Source of the DNA: Terrirhizobium terrae
Lineage (GTDB): Bacteria; Pseudomonadota; Alphaproteobacteria; Rhizobiales; Rhizobiaceae
Direction: 5' to 3'
NCBI RefSeq assembly: GCF_030323265.1
Contig: NZ_CP104992.1
Span: forward strand, 801,001-865,000
DNA: 64,000 nucleotides
In this document: positions 46,131 through 59,267 of the stretch, piece after piece
How positions within the stretch are numbered: position 1 is the stretch's first letter
Layout of the letters: each line of letters opens with the position of its first letter
Translations under genes and position numbers: made by a program
Notes under the pieces: model-generated
Told to the model about the DNA's origin: nothing
Databases searched by the model: none
What the model saw: only the letters and a program-made list of their open reading frames with translations

Positions 46131-49100
46131 CGTCGTCGTCCCGTTCGTCGTCCTCGCCGGCCACGCCGGTGTCGCCGCCGCCGAAACCGAGCACCTCGAC
46201 GATGATGACGGAGACGGGGCCGGCCTCCCGCTCCTGCGTCTGGCCGGTGGCCTGCTGGGCCGCCGCACCCGACGTATTCGATGCCTCCGTCAGCCCGCCG
46301 ATATCGGGCGCCTGGATCTGCGGCACGCCGGTCGTCGATCCCTGCGCCTGGATATTGGCGGCGTTGACGACATGCAGCGCCGCGACGTTGACATTGGCGC
46401 CCGAGCGGATGCCGGCTTCGCCCGCATCGATCGTGCCGAGCGGCGCGATCAGGTCGATGTCGCCGCCGGGAATGCCCGGCACGGCGCTCTGCGAGGCGAT
46501 GCCGGCGCCGGAGCTCGGCGCTTCCGGCGAGATGGTGACGAGGCCGTAATTGTCATAGACGCGCCGCGGCGGCGTGTAGACGATCGTGGTCTTGGCACCG
46601 CGGCCGGCATTGATGTCTCCTTCCGCCGACCAGGCGAGAACGTCGCCGCCCATCGTCGTCATGATGCGCGACAGGCCGAGCAGCAGCGAACCCTTCGAAT
46701 AGAGGTGGATATTGCCGGCGCCCTGGGTGACGAGGCCCGCCGTCGACGGCGGCACGGTGCCATCGACGCCGATGACGATGCGGCCTTCAGGGGCGAGCAT
46801 GCTGATGTCGCCGCCGAAATTGGTCCGCACGCCGGCGCCGCCATACATGATGATGTCGCCGCCGCGGGCGATCGTGGCGCCATCGGCATCCTTCTCCGGG
46901 AAGAGCGTCGCGATCGCTTCACGGCCGCGCAGGTAGGACAGGTAGCGCGGGCCATCGGCATCATTGTATTCGCGGCCGCCCGCGGTCAGTTCGGCGTAAT
47001 AGACCTGCCGCAGGAAGATCGCCTGCTGTTCCGGCGCAAGGGTGCCGAAAAAGGCGAGCGCCTCGGTTCCGCTGCCTTCGAAGCCGTAGCGTGCCTCCAG
47101 CCATTCGGCCAGTTCCTCGGCATAGACCTTGACCGTCTTGCCGGGCTGGTCGGCAAGCGGCAGATCCGGCGCGGCGAGATTGGCCGGGTCGAGATAGCGC
47201 TTGGCGATCGCCGCATAATCCGGCCCGGCGGCACCGACACCGGCCTGCATGTGGATGCTGGCGCCCGGGCGGGTATCGCCGGGGATTATGGCGCCGAGCG
47301 AGACGATCCCGGCGCGGTCTTCCATCAGGATGTTGCGGCCGGCGCTGATCTCCAGCGAGCCGGGGCCGGCAATGCTGAAGGAACTGTAGAGAATGTCGCG
47401 CCCGGCCGAGACCACCGACACGTCGGTCTCTGACGAATGGACGATCAGGTTGCCGGTTGATTGCCCGCCCGCGCCGCCATTGTTCGGCAGATGGGTGAAC
47501 TGAGACAGGTTGGTGCCACTGTTGACGATATCGCGGCCGGCCCTGATCCAGACCGGACCACCTGCTTCGTAGATGGTGCGGCCGGCCAGACTGCTGACAC
47601 TGGAGAAGTTCGACAGGACCTCACCGGTGCGCAGGCCGACGATATCGCCGTTGACGGCGTAGTAGCGCGCCGGAGCGAGATCGTAGAGTCCGGACGCCGT
47701 ATTCGTACCGAAGGCGAAGAGATTGTTCGCCACCTGGAAAGCGAGCGAGCTCAGATTGTTCATGGTCGCCGGGTTGAACGGCGTCGGCATTACCGCCGGA
47801 TCGGCGCCGGAACGCGTCACCGCGTAGCCGCCGGCATAGATCGAATTGCCGGCCAAGAGCTCGAGCTGGCCATTCGCCGACGGCGCCAGCAGCAGCGAGT
47901 ATTGGTTTGCGGCGCTGTTCTGATAGACCGCCGATGGTCCCATATAGATGCTGCCGGCCGGCGCTGCGGCGCGCAGGATGGACGGATAGACGAAGCGACC
48001 GCCAGTAGCGCCGGTATCGGCTTGAGGCGTGATGCCATCGCCGCTGCCCGAGGTCTGGCCGAGCTGGGTGCTCGGAGTGAGATCGCCGCCGGCCGCGAAC
48101 AGGTCGATCGCGGTGCGGTCGGTCCACAGTGTGAACCAGGGCGCCAATAGATTGCCCGTCGCATCGACTATGTTCGGATCGATGCTGTTGGTGCGACCTC
48201 CGTCGCGAACACCGCCCAGCACGAGATCACCGCGCGCGGCCAGGCTGAAAGTCGAATCGCCCGGCATCAGCATCAGCCCGCCGCCGGCATAAGACGAGGT
48301 GGACGTGAAGGCATCATAGGCCCGCACCTCCTTTGCATCCTGATGGGCGGCAAAGGGTCCGTAACGCAATTCGATGCTGCCCTGGCTGGCGGCGGTGATC
48401 CCGGTATGGCCGCGCAGATTGGCGACCAGACCATTCAGACCGAGATTCTGCTCCCGATTTTCGAAGCTGACGGTGATCGTCGCGTCCCGTGCGGGATTGA
48501 GCGCGCCGCCGATGCGGACATCCATGTCGCCGCCACCGGTCAGGGTGAGGTTGCCATCGGCACCGACACGGCCAGTCGAGGCTACCGCCAAAGTCAGTGC
48601 CTGGCTACGCGGGAACTTGCCGCTGCCCCAGCCGCCGGGGCTGAGCACATCGACGGTCCCGGCATTGCCGCCGGTCTCGAGACGAAGATCGCCGCCTCCA
48701 AGCGTGCCGTAGCCGGTAAAGCCGACGAGATAAGGCAGTCTGTCGACGTCGTTGGTCGGATAGGTATCCGAACGGACGTATGTACCGAAATTGATCCACC
48801 ATGCCGCGCCATTGGCGCTGTCAGCGACATCGCCCTGGCGCCACAGCCAGTTGGCAGGATCGGCGCTGGTCTTCTGCACGTTGCGATTGCCATCGGTGCC
48901 AGAGCTGTTGCCCGAAGTCCAGGCGTCGCCGGTGATATCGCCGCCGGCCCGCAGCAGAAGATTGCCGCCAAGGGTCGGGTACCAGGCCTGATAGGTACTG
49001 TTCGTTCCCTTGACGATCGCCTCATAGTCGGCGCCGGCTGATCCGAGCACCGTGCCATCGGTTGTCGTCGCGCGCGATTGGTTGAAGACGGACTGAACGT

Positions 49101-52100
49101 TCTGCGATTGGGTTCCGGCGGTGTAGACACCATAGGGCGAGCGCATCGAGATATTGCCGCCGGCGACGATGTCGAGATCGCCGGTGCCGGTGCGCAGCAC
49201 GCTGAAGATCGGATTGGCGGGCTGTTTCTCGATCACATCGCCGATGATGGTCGTCGGCGGCGTGCCCGGGATAGGATCGCGCAACCGGATGCACCAGCCG
49301 GGATCGGCACAGATGATTTCCCAATCTGCGGATACGGGCGTGCCTGGTGTCATGCCCAGTTCGGCACCCAACTCATCCCACACGAAGCTGACCTTGACGC
49401 ACCAGTCTGGTACGTCCGCGCAGAGGCTGTCAGGCCCCCAATCCGGCGTGATCTCGGTCCCGGCCGGCATCCCGAACTCATTTGTTTCGGACCAGTACCA
49501 GACAAAGCCCGGCACTTCCGGCGTGCCGGGAATGACAATGACCTCGCGCTTGTCGAATACGGTGAAGTGCGTGTCGGCGAGCGTGAGATTGCCGTTGGCA
49601 TCGCGCGGCCGCAGCGCACGCTGGTCGGCGGCGGCGGTGTCGGCGCCTGCGACCATGCGCATCGACCAGCTCTGCGAGCCGGCCGGCAGCATCGAGGCGA
49701 CTGCCCAGTTGGCGCCTTGCCTGCCATTGCCATCGACAGGCCGCAGCGGCAACGAGATGGCATTTCCCGGCAGCTCGATCTCGGCTTGTGACGGGATCAG
49801 CCCGCCCATCGGCACATCGACGCTGCCGGCGATCCTGACCTTGCCGACCACCAGGACGTTATACTCGTTGTATTCCATGACGGTGGGCAACGGCACACCC
49901 TTCGGCCAGGTCAGGGCGTTCAGCGTGGTCATGACCGGCAGCACGAAGCCGGCACCGAGCCGTGTGCCCGCGGGCAGCGTCTTCGTTTCGGCGAGCCGCG
50001 TGCCGGCCGCAAACAGCAGAGTGCCGTCGGCGGCGCGGATATCGCCGCCGAGAATGGTGTTGGCGGGCAGTGTCACCACTGTGGCGGTGACTGCCTCGAC
50101 CGGAAGCAGCGTGCCGGCCGCAGCCTGCATCTGCTTTAGCGGCAGGTCGTAATTGACCGCGCGCCCGTCAGGATAGCCGGTACCGTCGGCAAGCGTCAGC
50201 CGGCGCGGGGCAACAACGTCGCTGCCGTAGGACAACAACCCCTCGCGCAACATCCAGCCGTCGTCATCCGGCGTCTCGGGCGGAGGCGCAAAACCGTCAT
50301 TGATCGAGCCGTGGATGGCGAGATTGCCGCCGGCGCGGATGGCAAGCGACCCCACTTCGCCCGAACCGATAACGCCAGTGCGCGGGAAATTGGGATTGAC
50401 GCTCTGGTAGCGATAACCCGACAGATCGAGATCGCCCTGCACCACGAGATCGCCATCCGGCGTGGCGCTGACGATTTCAACACCAGGGCGCAGATGGAAG
50501 GCATCGCGATAGGTGGCGTTGTTGAGGCCGGCAAGCTTGCCGTTCATCAGCCCGCCATTGGCGAGCGCATTGCCGATGAAGGCCGTGCTTTCAATATGCT
50601 TGGCATCGAGATAGGCCTGGTCGATGACCTGATAGGGCCGGCCGCTTGCCGCAGGATCGGTGCCGTCGGGTGCATCCTCGTAGCGCTGCACCGCATTGAC
50701 CGCGATCGAGCGGGCGCCGGTAATGTTGATGGTGCCCGACGCATCGATCGCGATGTCGCCGGCCGTGGCGCCGCCGAGACGGGGCGCATAAAGATCAAGC
50801 GTACCGCGCGCCGCGCCGTCATTCATGCCGGCTCTCGTGCCGACCGGCACATCGGTGCCGTGGCGAAGATCGACGCGCATGCCGGAGCCGAGCGTCAGCA
50901 GCCCGTCACCGGAATTGAGTTCGACCACCGCGCGGTTCGGGCTGTCGATGATCTTGCCATAGCTGTCGACGCGCAGGCGCTTGCCATGGGCATCGAGCAG
51001 CGCCGTGCCGGCAATGGTAAGCCCCTGCTTCGCAGCAAGACGGATGACGCCGACTTCGGCGCCGCTCGCATCCACCGTGCCGGTCACGGTAAGGCTGCCG
51101 CCATCGACGGAAACCCCGATCTCGCCCGCCTTCAGTCCGTCGCCTATGACGAGATCGCCCTGCTTGAACTGGAAGCTGCGACCGCCATACATGCTGTTCG
51201 CGTTGAGCCGTGCATTGAGGGCCGCGAACTGATCCGTTAGCGTGCCGCTGTCGCCCAGCCTCTGCGCCCGCAGGTCGATATAGCCCCCGAGATAGGGCAC
51301 GATCGTGCCGCCTGCATCATATTCGCCCGACGTCGAGCCGAGGATGCGTCCCTGCAGGTCGACCGTGCCCGCGCCTGCGCCGAGCGCCGCCACCGAGAGC
51401 CGGCCGGCATGGTTGTGCTGCGCCGAAAGGTCGATCGCGGAACCCGCCGACTGGCGCGCGTTGCCGCTGCGGCTCTCGAGGATCACCTCGCCGCCCCAGC
51501 TGTATTTTGCCACATCGTGCATGGTGATCTTGCGGCCTGCAAGATCGAGCTGCGCCGCATCTGTCAGGATGACGTCGCCCTCCGCGCTTGCCGTAAACCG
51601 GCCGCTCGGCAGCGCCACGGTGGTGGCAAGCGTGATCGCCTGACCTTCCAGCTTCAGTTCCGCGCCGAGGCCCTTGTTGTCGGTGAGCTTGGCGGGTGCC
51701 GCGCCGCCCGGCGTGACGGCCGTGATCGTGCCGCCTGCCTTGATGCTGCTGTTGGAGCCGGCTTCGCCGGTCAGCATCGGCGTCATAAGCGTGAGATTGC
51801 CGCCTGTGTAGCTGTAGCCGGTCGCCGGCGCATAGGCGCCCCGGCTCTGATAGACGACGATGCTGCCCTTGTGATTGGCGGTAATGCGATCGCTGGCATC
51901 AAAGGTGACATTGGCGAAACCGAGCGCGAGGCGCGTGACAGTGTCGATGCCGCTGATCTGCACGCTCGGCCCGTAGCCGAGCGTGATGCGCTCGGCATCG
52001 ACGGTGAGCGAACCGCTGCCGCTGCCGGCGCCGCCGGTGATGATAGCGCCCGGCGCCCGTGTCGAACCGCTCCAGACAAGGTTCTGGGTGCGGATCGTTG

Positions 52101-55100
52101 CAACGTCGGATGCGGTGCCGGCACCATAGATGGCCGGCGTGCCGAGCACGAGATTGGCGATGCGCGACTTGCCCGAGGCATCATAGGTGTCGAGCGTCAC
52201 CGTGCCGAAGATGTTGACCGCTTCGCTGGCGTTGAGGATCAGGCTTTCCAGCGCAGGCGCGCCGGTGGACGTGTCGCCGCGCAGCAGGCGGTCGAGGACA
52301 GCCTGGTTGAGCGTGAGGCCGGACGGCAGCGCACTGCTCGCACTGGCTGCGGCGAGCGCAGCTTCTGTGCCGATATTCACCGCGCCGACGCCGAAGGACA
52401 GATTGCGGGTGCCGTAGCGGACATTGTCGCCAAGTTCGAAACGATTGGTGGTGGCGAAGGCGATGGTGCCTTCGGAATAGAGCGTCGTCGGCGCCGCGCA
52501 ATTGCCGCTGGCGCCGCAGGCGCCGATCAGGATCGCACCCTGAGAGGTCACGGTCGCATCCGCGGGAAGCACGTCGAGCCAGCCATTCGAAATCGCCAGC
52601 ATCGACGCGCCTATGAGATTGTTCGGCTGCGGCGAATAGATGAACCCGTCGCGGGAATCGAATGGGGTCGCGCCCATGCCAAGCGTGTTGATGCCCGCGC
52701 CGGCCTCGATGGTGATCGCGCCCGACGCCGACGCCGTGAGCAGCATCACCTCCGGAGCGCGAAGCACAGCGCCTTCGCGCAGGGTGATGCTTGCGGAACT
52801 GCTCAGCCCAGCTGGATTGAAAGTGAAGTAATTGCCCTGCTGGCCATAATTGACCTGCGGACGTCCGCCGACCACCAGCCGGCCGGCACCGAGCGCGTTG
52901 AGGTCGCCGGCATGGAGAGACACGCCATCGAAGCCGGTTGTCGGCATAGCCCCCGTCGCCAGGACCTCGAACGCCGCACCACCGGAGCTGCCGATCACCG
53001 CCGCCGATCCGGTGAAACCGCCCTTGGCGGCGGTGAAGTCGACCTTCCCGTCGAAACTGAACGCATCGGAGACACCGTTCCTGGTCAAGCGAAGCGTCAG
53101 CGTCTTGCCGTCGAGCGGGATCATCGCGCGCGGCACGCCGATCCGTGCGGCATCCGCGAGCGCGAACTCGGCATAGGTCGTCTCGTTATATTGCGAGATC
53201 TTTCGCACGGTATCGGCTGGCGTCAGGATTACCTGGCGCTGCAGGCTCTCGCGCACCTGGCTATTGGCATAGCCGAGCGTGCCGCCGGCGACCGTCGAGC
53301 CGTTGGCCATGGTGACACCACCGGTGACGCCGCGCGGATCGGCGGCCCCGATCTCGATGCGGAATGCGCCGGGCATCAGCGCATAGCTTGCCGGCATGAG
53401 CGTATAGGTGCCGGCCGGAAGACCCGGCAGGCCGCGGTCCAGCGTGATCTGCTGACCGGTGAGCGGCGCGGCAGAGCTGCCGCCGACCGGCGCCTGGCCG
53501 GCAGTATAGCCCGGCACGATGGCATAGACGGCATTGCCGTCGCGGCTCGCCGCATAAGCCGGATTGGCATTGGCGAGCGCGGTGGCCAGCACATCCACCG
53601 AGCCGCCTCGACCGGAGATGAACCCGGCGCCGAGCAGGTCGCCTCCACCGGAAAGATCGATCCGTGCGCCGCCCTGGATATCGATGCGCCCGGCGCTCAG
53701 CACCACGCCCTGGTTGCTCGAGACGACGCCTTCCAGCGCGATCTCTTTGCCCGCGTGGAACCAGTCGATGTCATCCACCGTGCCGCCATAGGGCATCACC
53801 AGCCCGCGAGACGAAGTCGATGTGATGCTGCCCGGCAGCAGATTGATCTCCGCGGTGGCGGAAGAGTTGCCCGAGCCTAGCTGGATGAGGCCGAGCGGTG
53901 CCCGGATCGTACCGCCCTGATTGATCGTGGTGGCTTCCATGCTCAGCGAGCCGAACACCGAATGAGGCTGCTGGTCGGGCGCCGCGCCGGTGCTGCGGAT
54001 GGTAAGCGCGCGGGCTGGATCGAACGTGATATTGGCGCCGTTGCCGCGGAGGACGCCGGCACGGATCGTCGCGTTAGCCCCCGTGGTAGGATAGAGTTGG
54101 CGCGCGGACATTACCAGATCACCGCGCGTCCGCAGCGAGGTGCCGTTGCTGTCGGCGCCCGGCAGGAAGCGCAGGTCGCCGCTGCTGGTCAGTTCGACAT
54201 CATCGAAGCCGCGGCGATCGACCGTGACGACGCCACCCGATGAAGCGGTGCCGAAAGTCGACGCCATGCCGAAACGCACCTCGCGCTGGACATCGAGCAG
54301 ATCCGCATTCACCGCAAACAGCGCCTCGCTTGCCCGCGCGGACGGCGCGTCGAGATAGCTGACCGGGGCAGCCAGGCCTTCCGTGACGATGCGACGGGTG
54401 ATGCCGGCGATCCGGACATAGGGGCCGCGAGCGTGACGCGACTGTCGCCTCGCGCGGCCTCGGTGAGGCCGAATGTATTGGAAAACAGCTGCAGATTCTG
54501 CCGCATGGTCAGCGACAGGTTGCCGCCGAAACCGATGGTGCCGTGGCTGAGCAGGTTGAGATTGTCGAAGCCGCCGGCCGCGATCTGCTCCGCGCTGACG
54601 CTGCCGCGCCCATAGATCAGCTGGCTTGCGGCGCTTTCGGGTGTTGCGCCAGCCGCGATTGCGCTGGCGTTGCGGGTCTGTGTCAGCACCAGTTCACGCG
54701 CCTGCATGACGCGCGACGTCGCATTGCCCGCATAGATCGGCGTCTCCAGAGCGACGGTGAGCGTACCGCCTGCAGCTCCCTGCCCGCCGGCTCGCGCCAG
54801 CCAGGTGCCACCGAGATCGAAGCCGTTGGAACTCGCAAACGAAATCGTACCGCCATTGCCGGCAACCAGCGTCTCGCCGCCCTCCCGCAGATCGAGCATC
54901 GCCGCAGTGCCCGACGCATCGAGCACGGCGCCGTCACGCACGACCACGAACAGGTTCGGCGCGGTCGCCTGACCGGTTGCGCTATCGAGTTCGCCGCCGA
55001 TCGTGATCTCGCCGCCCGCCAGAACCTCGCCATAACGGCGGCCCCGCAGATCGACCGCGGTATAGGCCCGGCCAGCCACGTCCAGCATCGCATGCTCGCC

Positions 55101-58100
55101 GATCCAGATCGAACGGCCATGACCCGCCGTGTTTGTCCCGTTCTGGCTGTTGCTGGCAAGACCGGTGCCGCGTACCGCGATCTCGCCGCCCCAGGCATTC
55201 AGCCTGCCGTCGATCGTGATCTGCCCGGCGCCGGCAATCTCGATGCTCTGGCCGGGATCGACGCTGATGACCGATCCGGCGCCGATGCGCAGGCTGGGTG
55301 TGCTGGTGTCGGTAGGCGAGGAGATGTCCGCTCCCGCCCGCAGCGCCAGGCTGGCGCCCTCGCGTCGGGTCAGGAGCCCCGTACGTGGATCCTCCTCATG
55401 CAGCGGCGGTGTCCACACGGTCAATGCCGTGTCGATGTCGGTGCTGCCGAAAGCTTCAGGCGTCTGGCGATAGACCGGCATGGCGACGTCCAGAACGGTG
55501 CCGTCCGCTACCGTCAGTCCGCGATTGCCGGTGATATCGTAATGGGAAAAACCGCTGCGGAACAACGCCGTGCCGAGCCGCAAGCCCGTGTCGCCGTCGC
55601 CGGCACCTTCTTCCGCGCGATCCGAAATGATGATCTCCGGGCCGTGGGCAATCTTCAGCGTGCCTCCGCCCTCGGTGCCGTAAGCCTTGATCGTGCCGTC
55701 GAGCGTGAGCCGGCCATTGGCGCTCGCACTCGAGACCGCGCGGTCCGCCTCGAGCGTCACGTCGCCGCCGTGGCCCCCTTCGCGTGATCCGTCAGCCAGA
55801 ATCCCGGCCCCTGACGAGACGTCTATGACGCTGCCGGCTTCGATCCTGATGTCGCGGCTCGAAGACAGGTTGACCTGTCCGCCATCGAGATAGGCATTCC
55901 TGCCGGAGACATCCGCACCGAGCAAGCCGTTGATCCAGTTGCCGCGAAGATCGATCGTTGCGCCGGCATGCAGTGTCGTCGTCGACGTTCCATCCTTCAA
56001 GAGCACCGAGGTTCCGGTCCCGCCGGCGGCGGTGAAGACGTTGCTGGTTGTCACGCTGCCGCTGCGCGCGACGATGTCGCCGCGAATGTCGATATTGGCC
56101 GCCGTCAGCTTGACGGCGCCGCCATTCGCAAGCGAGACGTCGCCGTCGATCGCGATGTCACCGCCGGTGGCAAGATCGATCTCGCCGAGCTGCTGCGCGC
56201 TGAGCCAGGCGGAATCGAGCCGGAGCGTATTGGTCCGCTCGCTCGGCAGCGCTGCGTCGGCATCAAGTCCCTCAGTCACGCCGGCTACATCACCGATGAG
56301 GATCTCGGTATCCGTCACGCCAATGCGGCCCAGCGCTCCGTACCGACCGAAGGTGAGCGTGCCGTTCTTGGCGACCGTGCCCATTGCCGCCTTGTAGCCG
56401 TCGGCTATGGCGCCGTCGCGCTTGTCTGTCTGATATTCCCCTCGACCGTGTCGGCGAGGATATCGCCCTCGAAGACGGCAGTGGGGGTGGAAAGGACGAG
56501 CCTGCCGGCATCGCGCCCGACCGTATAGGCTTCGTGCCACTGCTTGCTGGTGCGACCGCGGCCGAGCGGACTGCTCCAGACCTGCGTCACGCCCCAGCGA
56601 TCCTGCTCGCGCACGAAGCCGTTGCCCAGCCCGTAGAAGGTCATGTCGGCCCGGGCATCGCCGAGATTGTAGATGCGCCCGTTCCTGCCCTGGAAATTGG
56701 TGCTGAGGATATAGCCGGCCTCGTAGTGGAGCGAGCCGCCCGAAATGTCGAAGACGGAGCCCTTCTGGGCGATGACCTCGGGCGCCGAAAGCGTGATCGT
56801 GCCGCCGACAGCACTCCATTCGCCGATCTTGTGCTCGGTATTGGCCAGATGACCGCCGACCTCGAGCAGGCCGCCCGGCGTGTAATAGCGGTCGCTGTCA
56901 TAGCCGCCGGTCCCCGACGGCAGATAAGTCAGGTCGCGGATATCGACCCAGACGTCCTTGTTCTTCAGGTAGTCGCTGTCGCGGTTCATCGGGCTGTCGC
57001 GAAGCTCGTTGCCCTGGACGTTGACGAGAATGTTGTTCGCCGACATCGCCAGCGACACGTCACGAACGCCGGAGACATCGATGACGGAATTGCTTTCGGT
57101 GAAGATGCGGCCGGCGGCACTGACGGCGACCTGGCCGCTCTGGGCGATCGTCAGCGATCCGGCGCCAGGCGTACTGCCCCCTTGAAGGTGACGTTGCCGC
57201 CGGTGACGATCTCGACGCGCGACTGGTCGAGCCGGTCGGCGAGCAGCGAGAGGTTGTTGAACGGACCTGTCGCCGTGCGGGCAGCATTTGCCTTTTCCGA
57301 TGCGGCGATCAGCGCATCGCGCTGCGAGTTCAGCGCGGTCTCCTTGCTTTCCAGTTCGGGAATGATCGTCGTCAGGCTGTCGGCGCCGAGCGTGATGCTG
57401 CCGAGTTTATCTGTTGCCGAGTTGAGCAGATGGATCGTGCCTCGCGCGCTGACCGAGGTGGAGGCGAGCAGCACGCCGTTCTGCTCGATCGTCCGCCCGG
57501 CAAGCGTGATGTCACCCTGGGTGCTGGAGATCATGCCATTGTTGCGCACAAGGCCGGCGAGACTGCCTGCATCGAAGAGCGGCGCGATCTCGTTGCCGCG
57601 CGTCGTCGAGAACTGGTTGGCATCCGTGCCGTAGCCACGCCGCAGCACGAAATCGTCGCCGGCGGCAAGCTGGGTCTGGCCCTTTTGCGTGGTGATCGTG
57701 CCGGATTGCTCGACCTCGCCGCCCATCAGCAGCACGAAGCCGCCACCGGAGGTAGCCGACGCCGGCGCCCGGGTGGTGATCTGCGCGCCCGCCTCGACCT
57801 TGACGACGCCGCCGCCCGTGCCATTGCCGAGGAGCGCCGCTGCATCCGTGAAGCTCGGCGCCCAGTTGGAACCGGTCTGCGACGAATAGATTCCGCCGTT
57901 GAGGAATTGTTCGTTGCTGATCTTCGCAGTCGAGGCGATCAGCGCCCCGACATTCACCTGGGAGGCGCCACCGAATATGATGCCGTTCTGGTTGATGACA
58001 AAGACCGAACCGTCGGCCTTGATATTGCCGAGGATGCGGCTGGGGCTCGCGCCGCCCTGAACCCGGTTGAGCGCCACCCAGTCGCGATTGCCCTTCTGGT

Positions 58101-58650
58101 CGAAGGTGAGGTCGGTGCGCTCGGAAACGTTGAAACTGTCCCAGGTGAGGATCGCCTTCTGTTCGGTCTGCTTGACGCCCACCTGCGTCCGACCGTTGCC
58201 GTCGGCAAACTCGGTCGGCAGGTCGGCGCCGCGCCACAGCTCCCGGTTGACCGTGCCGTCGGCGAGACTGACGCCCGTGCCGACCTGGAGCCCGCCGGGC
58301 CTGAGGCCATGCGCGACGCCGCTCGGGATTGCGGCCAGCGCCGACTTGGCCGCATCGCGGGCGGCCTGCTGCGTCGCTTGGACGGCCTGGATCGCCATCG
58401 TCGCCCGCTTCAGCGAGTTCTGCGCCTGGCGTGCGGCACGCGCCGCCTCGCGCTGGCCCGACTGCGCCGCCTCGATCGCCGCCTTGGAGGGCGCCGGCGC
58501 CTGCGGCCCGAGAGAGCGCGCCTCCATCTGCGGCGCACCGACGAAGAGCGCCGCAGTGCTGACGCTCGCCATCAGCAACGGGCCGGAGAATGCAAAGCGC
58601 TTCTTTTTCTTCCGGTTGGCCGGTGTCTGGGCGGGCGTAAGCTTGCTCAT
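46114..58650 (-). CDS. Giant two-partner secretion exoprotein (TpsA, filamentous haemagglutinin family)
   Basis: About 4,180 aa. An extended signal peptide (1–45, with a basic KKKKR stretch) leads to an Ala/Gln/Arg-rich helical segment (about 54–108) and then a TPS secretion domain (about 110–420; DWVALNRVQGGASPSRILGNI and NQNGII at 220–225, where FHA has NPNGI). A very long parallel beta-helix follows, of repeats like 'G.I.I.A.G.….G..G.IDL.A'. The end is polar and acidic (EDDERDDDDDS). Single bases are missing at about 57178, 56439 and 54420, all in G- or C-runs; repair gives one frame. No toxin domain is seen, so it is probably an adhesin or matrix protein. GGAAGGA precedes the ATG. Confidence 0.92.
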
Positions 58651-58780
58651 GATGGCGTTCCTTCCGGCGAACTACGCGCCTTGAACTTCGTCGATCGTCT
58701 TGATTTTGACCTGCGTCGGTCTGGCTGGGGAGCGCTGTGGCGCGGCTTCAGCATTTGCTGCGCTGCCCACGGCTCTCCCT

Positions 58781-58828
58781 CTGTCTGGAAGACACCTCAG
58801 CGCGACAGAAGCCGCCAAAGAATCTGAA
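58781..58828 (-). promoter_or_regulatory. tpsA copy of the 48-bp upstream element
   Basis: 46 of 48 bases match the element upstream of tpsB. TGGCGG (58817–58812), 14 bases, and AGGTGTCTTC (58797–58788) form the shared core on the coding strand. It ends 130 bases before the tpsA ATG. Confidence 0.65.
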
Positions 58829-58977
58829 AGTTTTTTATGCGCGCCTAAGAAATCAGAGCACCAACGTCACTGTCGTTGGACATGACAGACGCCGTACAGA
58901 ACCAGTTCGTCGCGCCCGCACAGAACGATCGCCCGATCCGCGCCGCATCCGGTGCGATCGACACGGAGCACAAAAGA

Positions 58978-59011
58978 AAAAACTCCTCGAAGACTACGCC
59001 GAGGAGTTTTT
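58978..59011 (-). terminator. Rho-independent terminator of the rRNA operon
   Basis: AAAAACTCCTCG and CGAGGAGTTTTT form a 12-bp stem with a 10-nt loop, with A/T tracts on both sides so it can work in both directions. It lies about 170 bases after the tRNA-fMet gene. Confidence 0.85.
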
Positions 59012-59183
59012 GCAGAGATAGTTCAAATGGGAAATTCGGCAGTTGTGTTAGTCGCGGTGGGAGGATTTGACCCAGCGGGCTTGAGGTGATGGTCCGCATG
59101 ACGACGGGCCAGATCGCCGTTGCATTTGACGTTTTGGCGGCAGCGGTAGTTGTTCTGTGGAGGTGTTGGGGGAGAAGGGATGT

Positions 59184-59260
<77 letters not shown>

Positions 59261-59267
59261 CCAAGCG

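Larger units (their letters stand above)
58651..59183. other. Leader of tpsA and end of the rRNA operon
   Basis: No gene seen. Going leftwards from the rRNA operon, it holds the rRNA operon terminator, then the promoter element of tpsA, then a leader of about 130 bases without an obvious fold. Confidence 0.5.

Noticed and set aside
46659..53880. Long plus-strand frames opposite tpsA
   Set aside because: They mirror the repeats of the beta-helix gene and have no independent start sites or domains.
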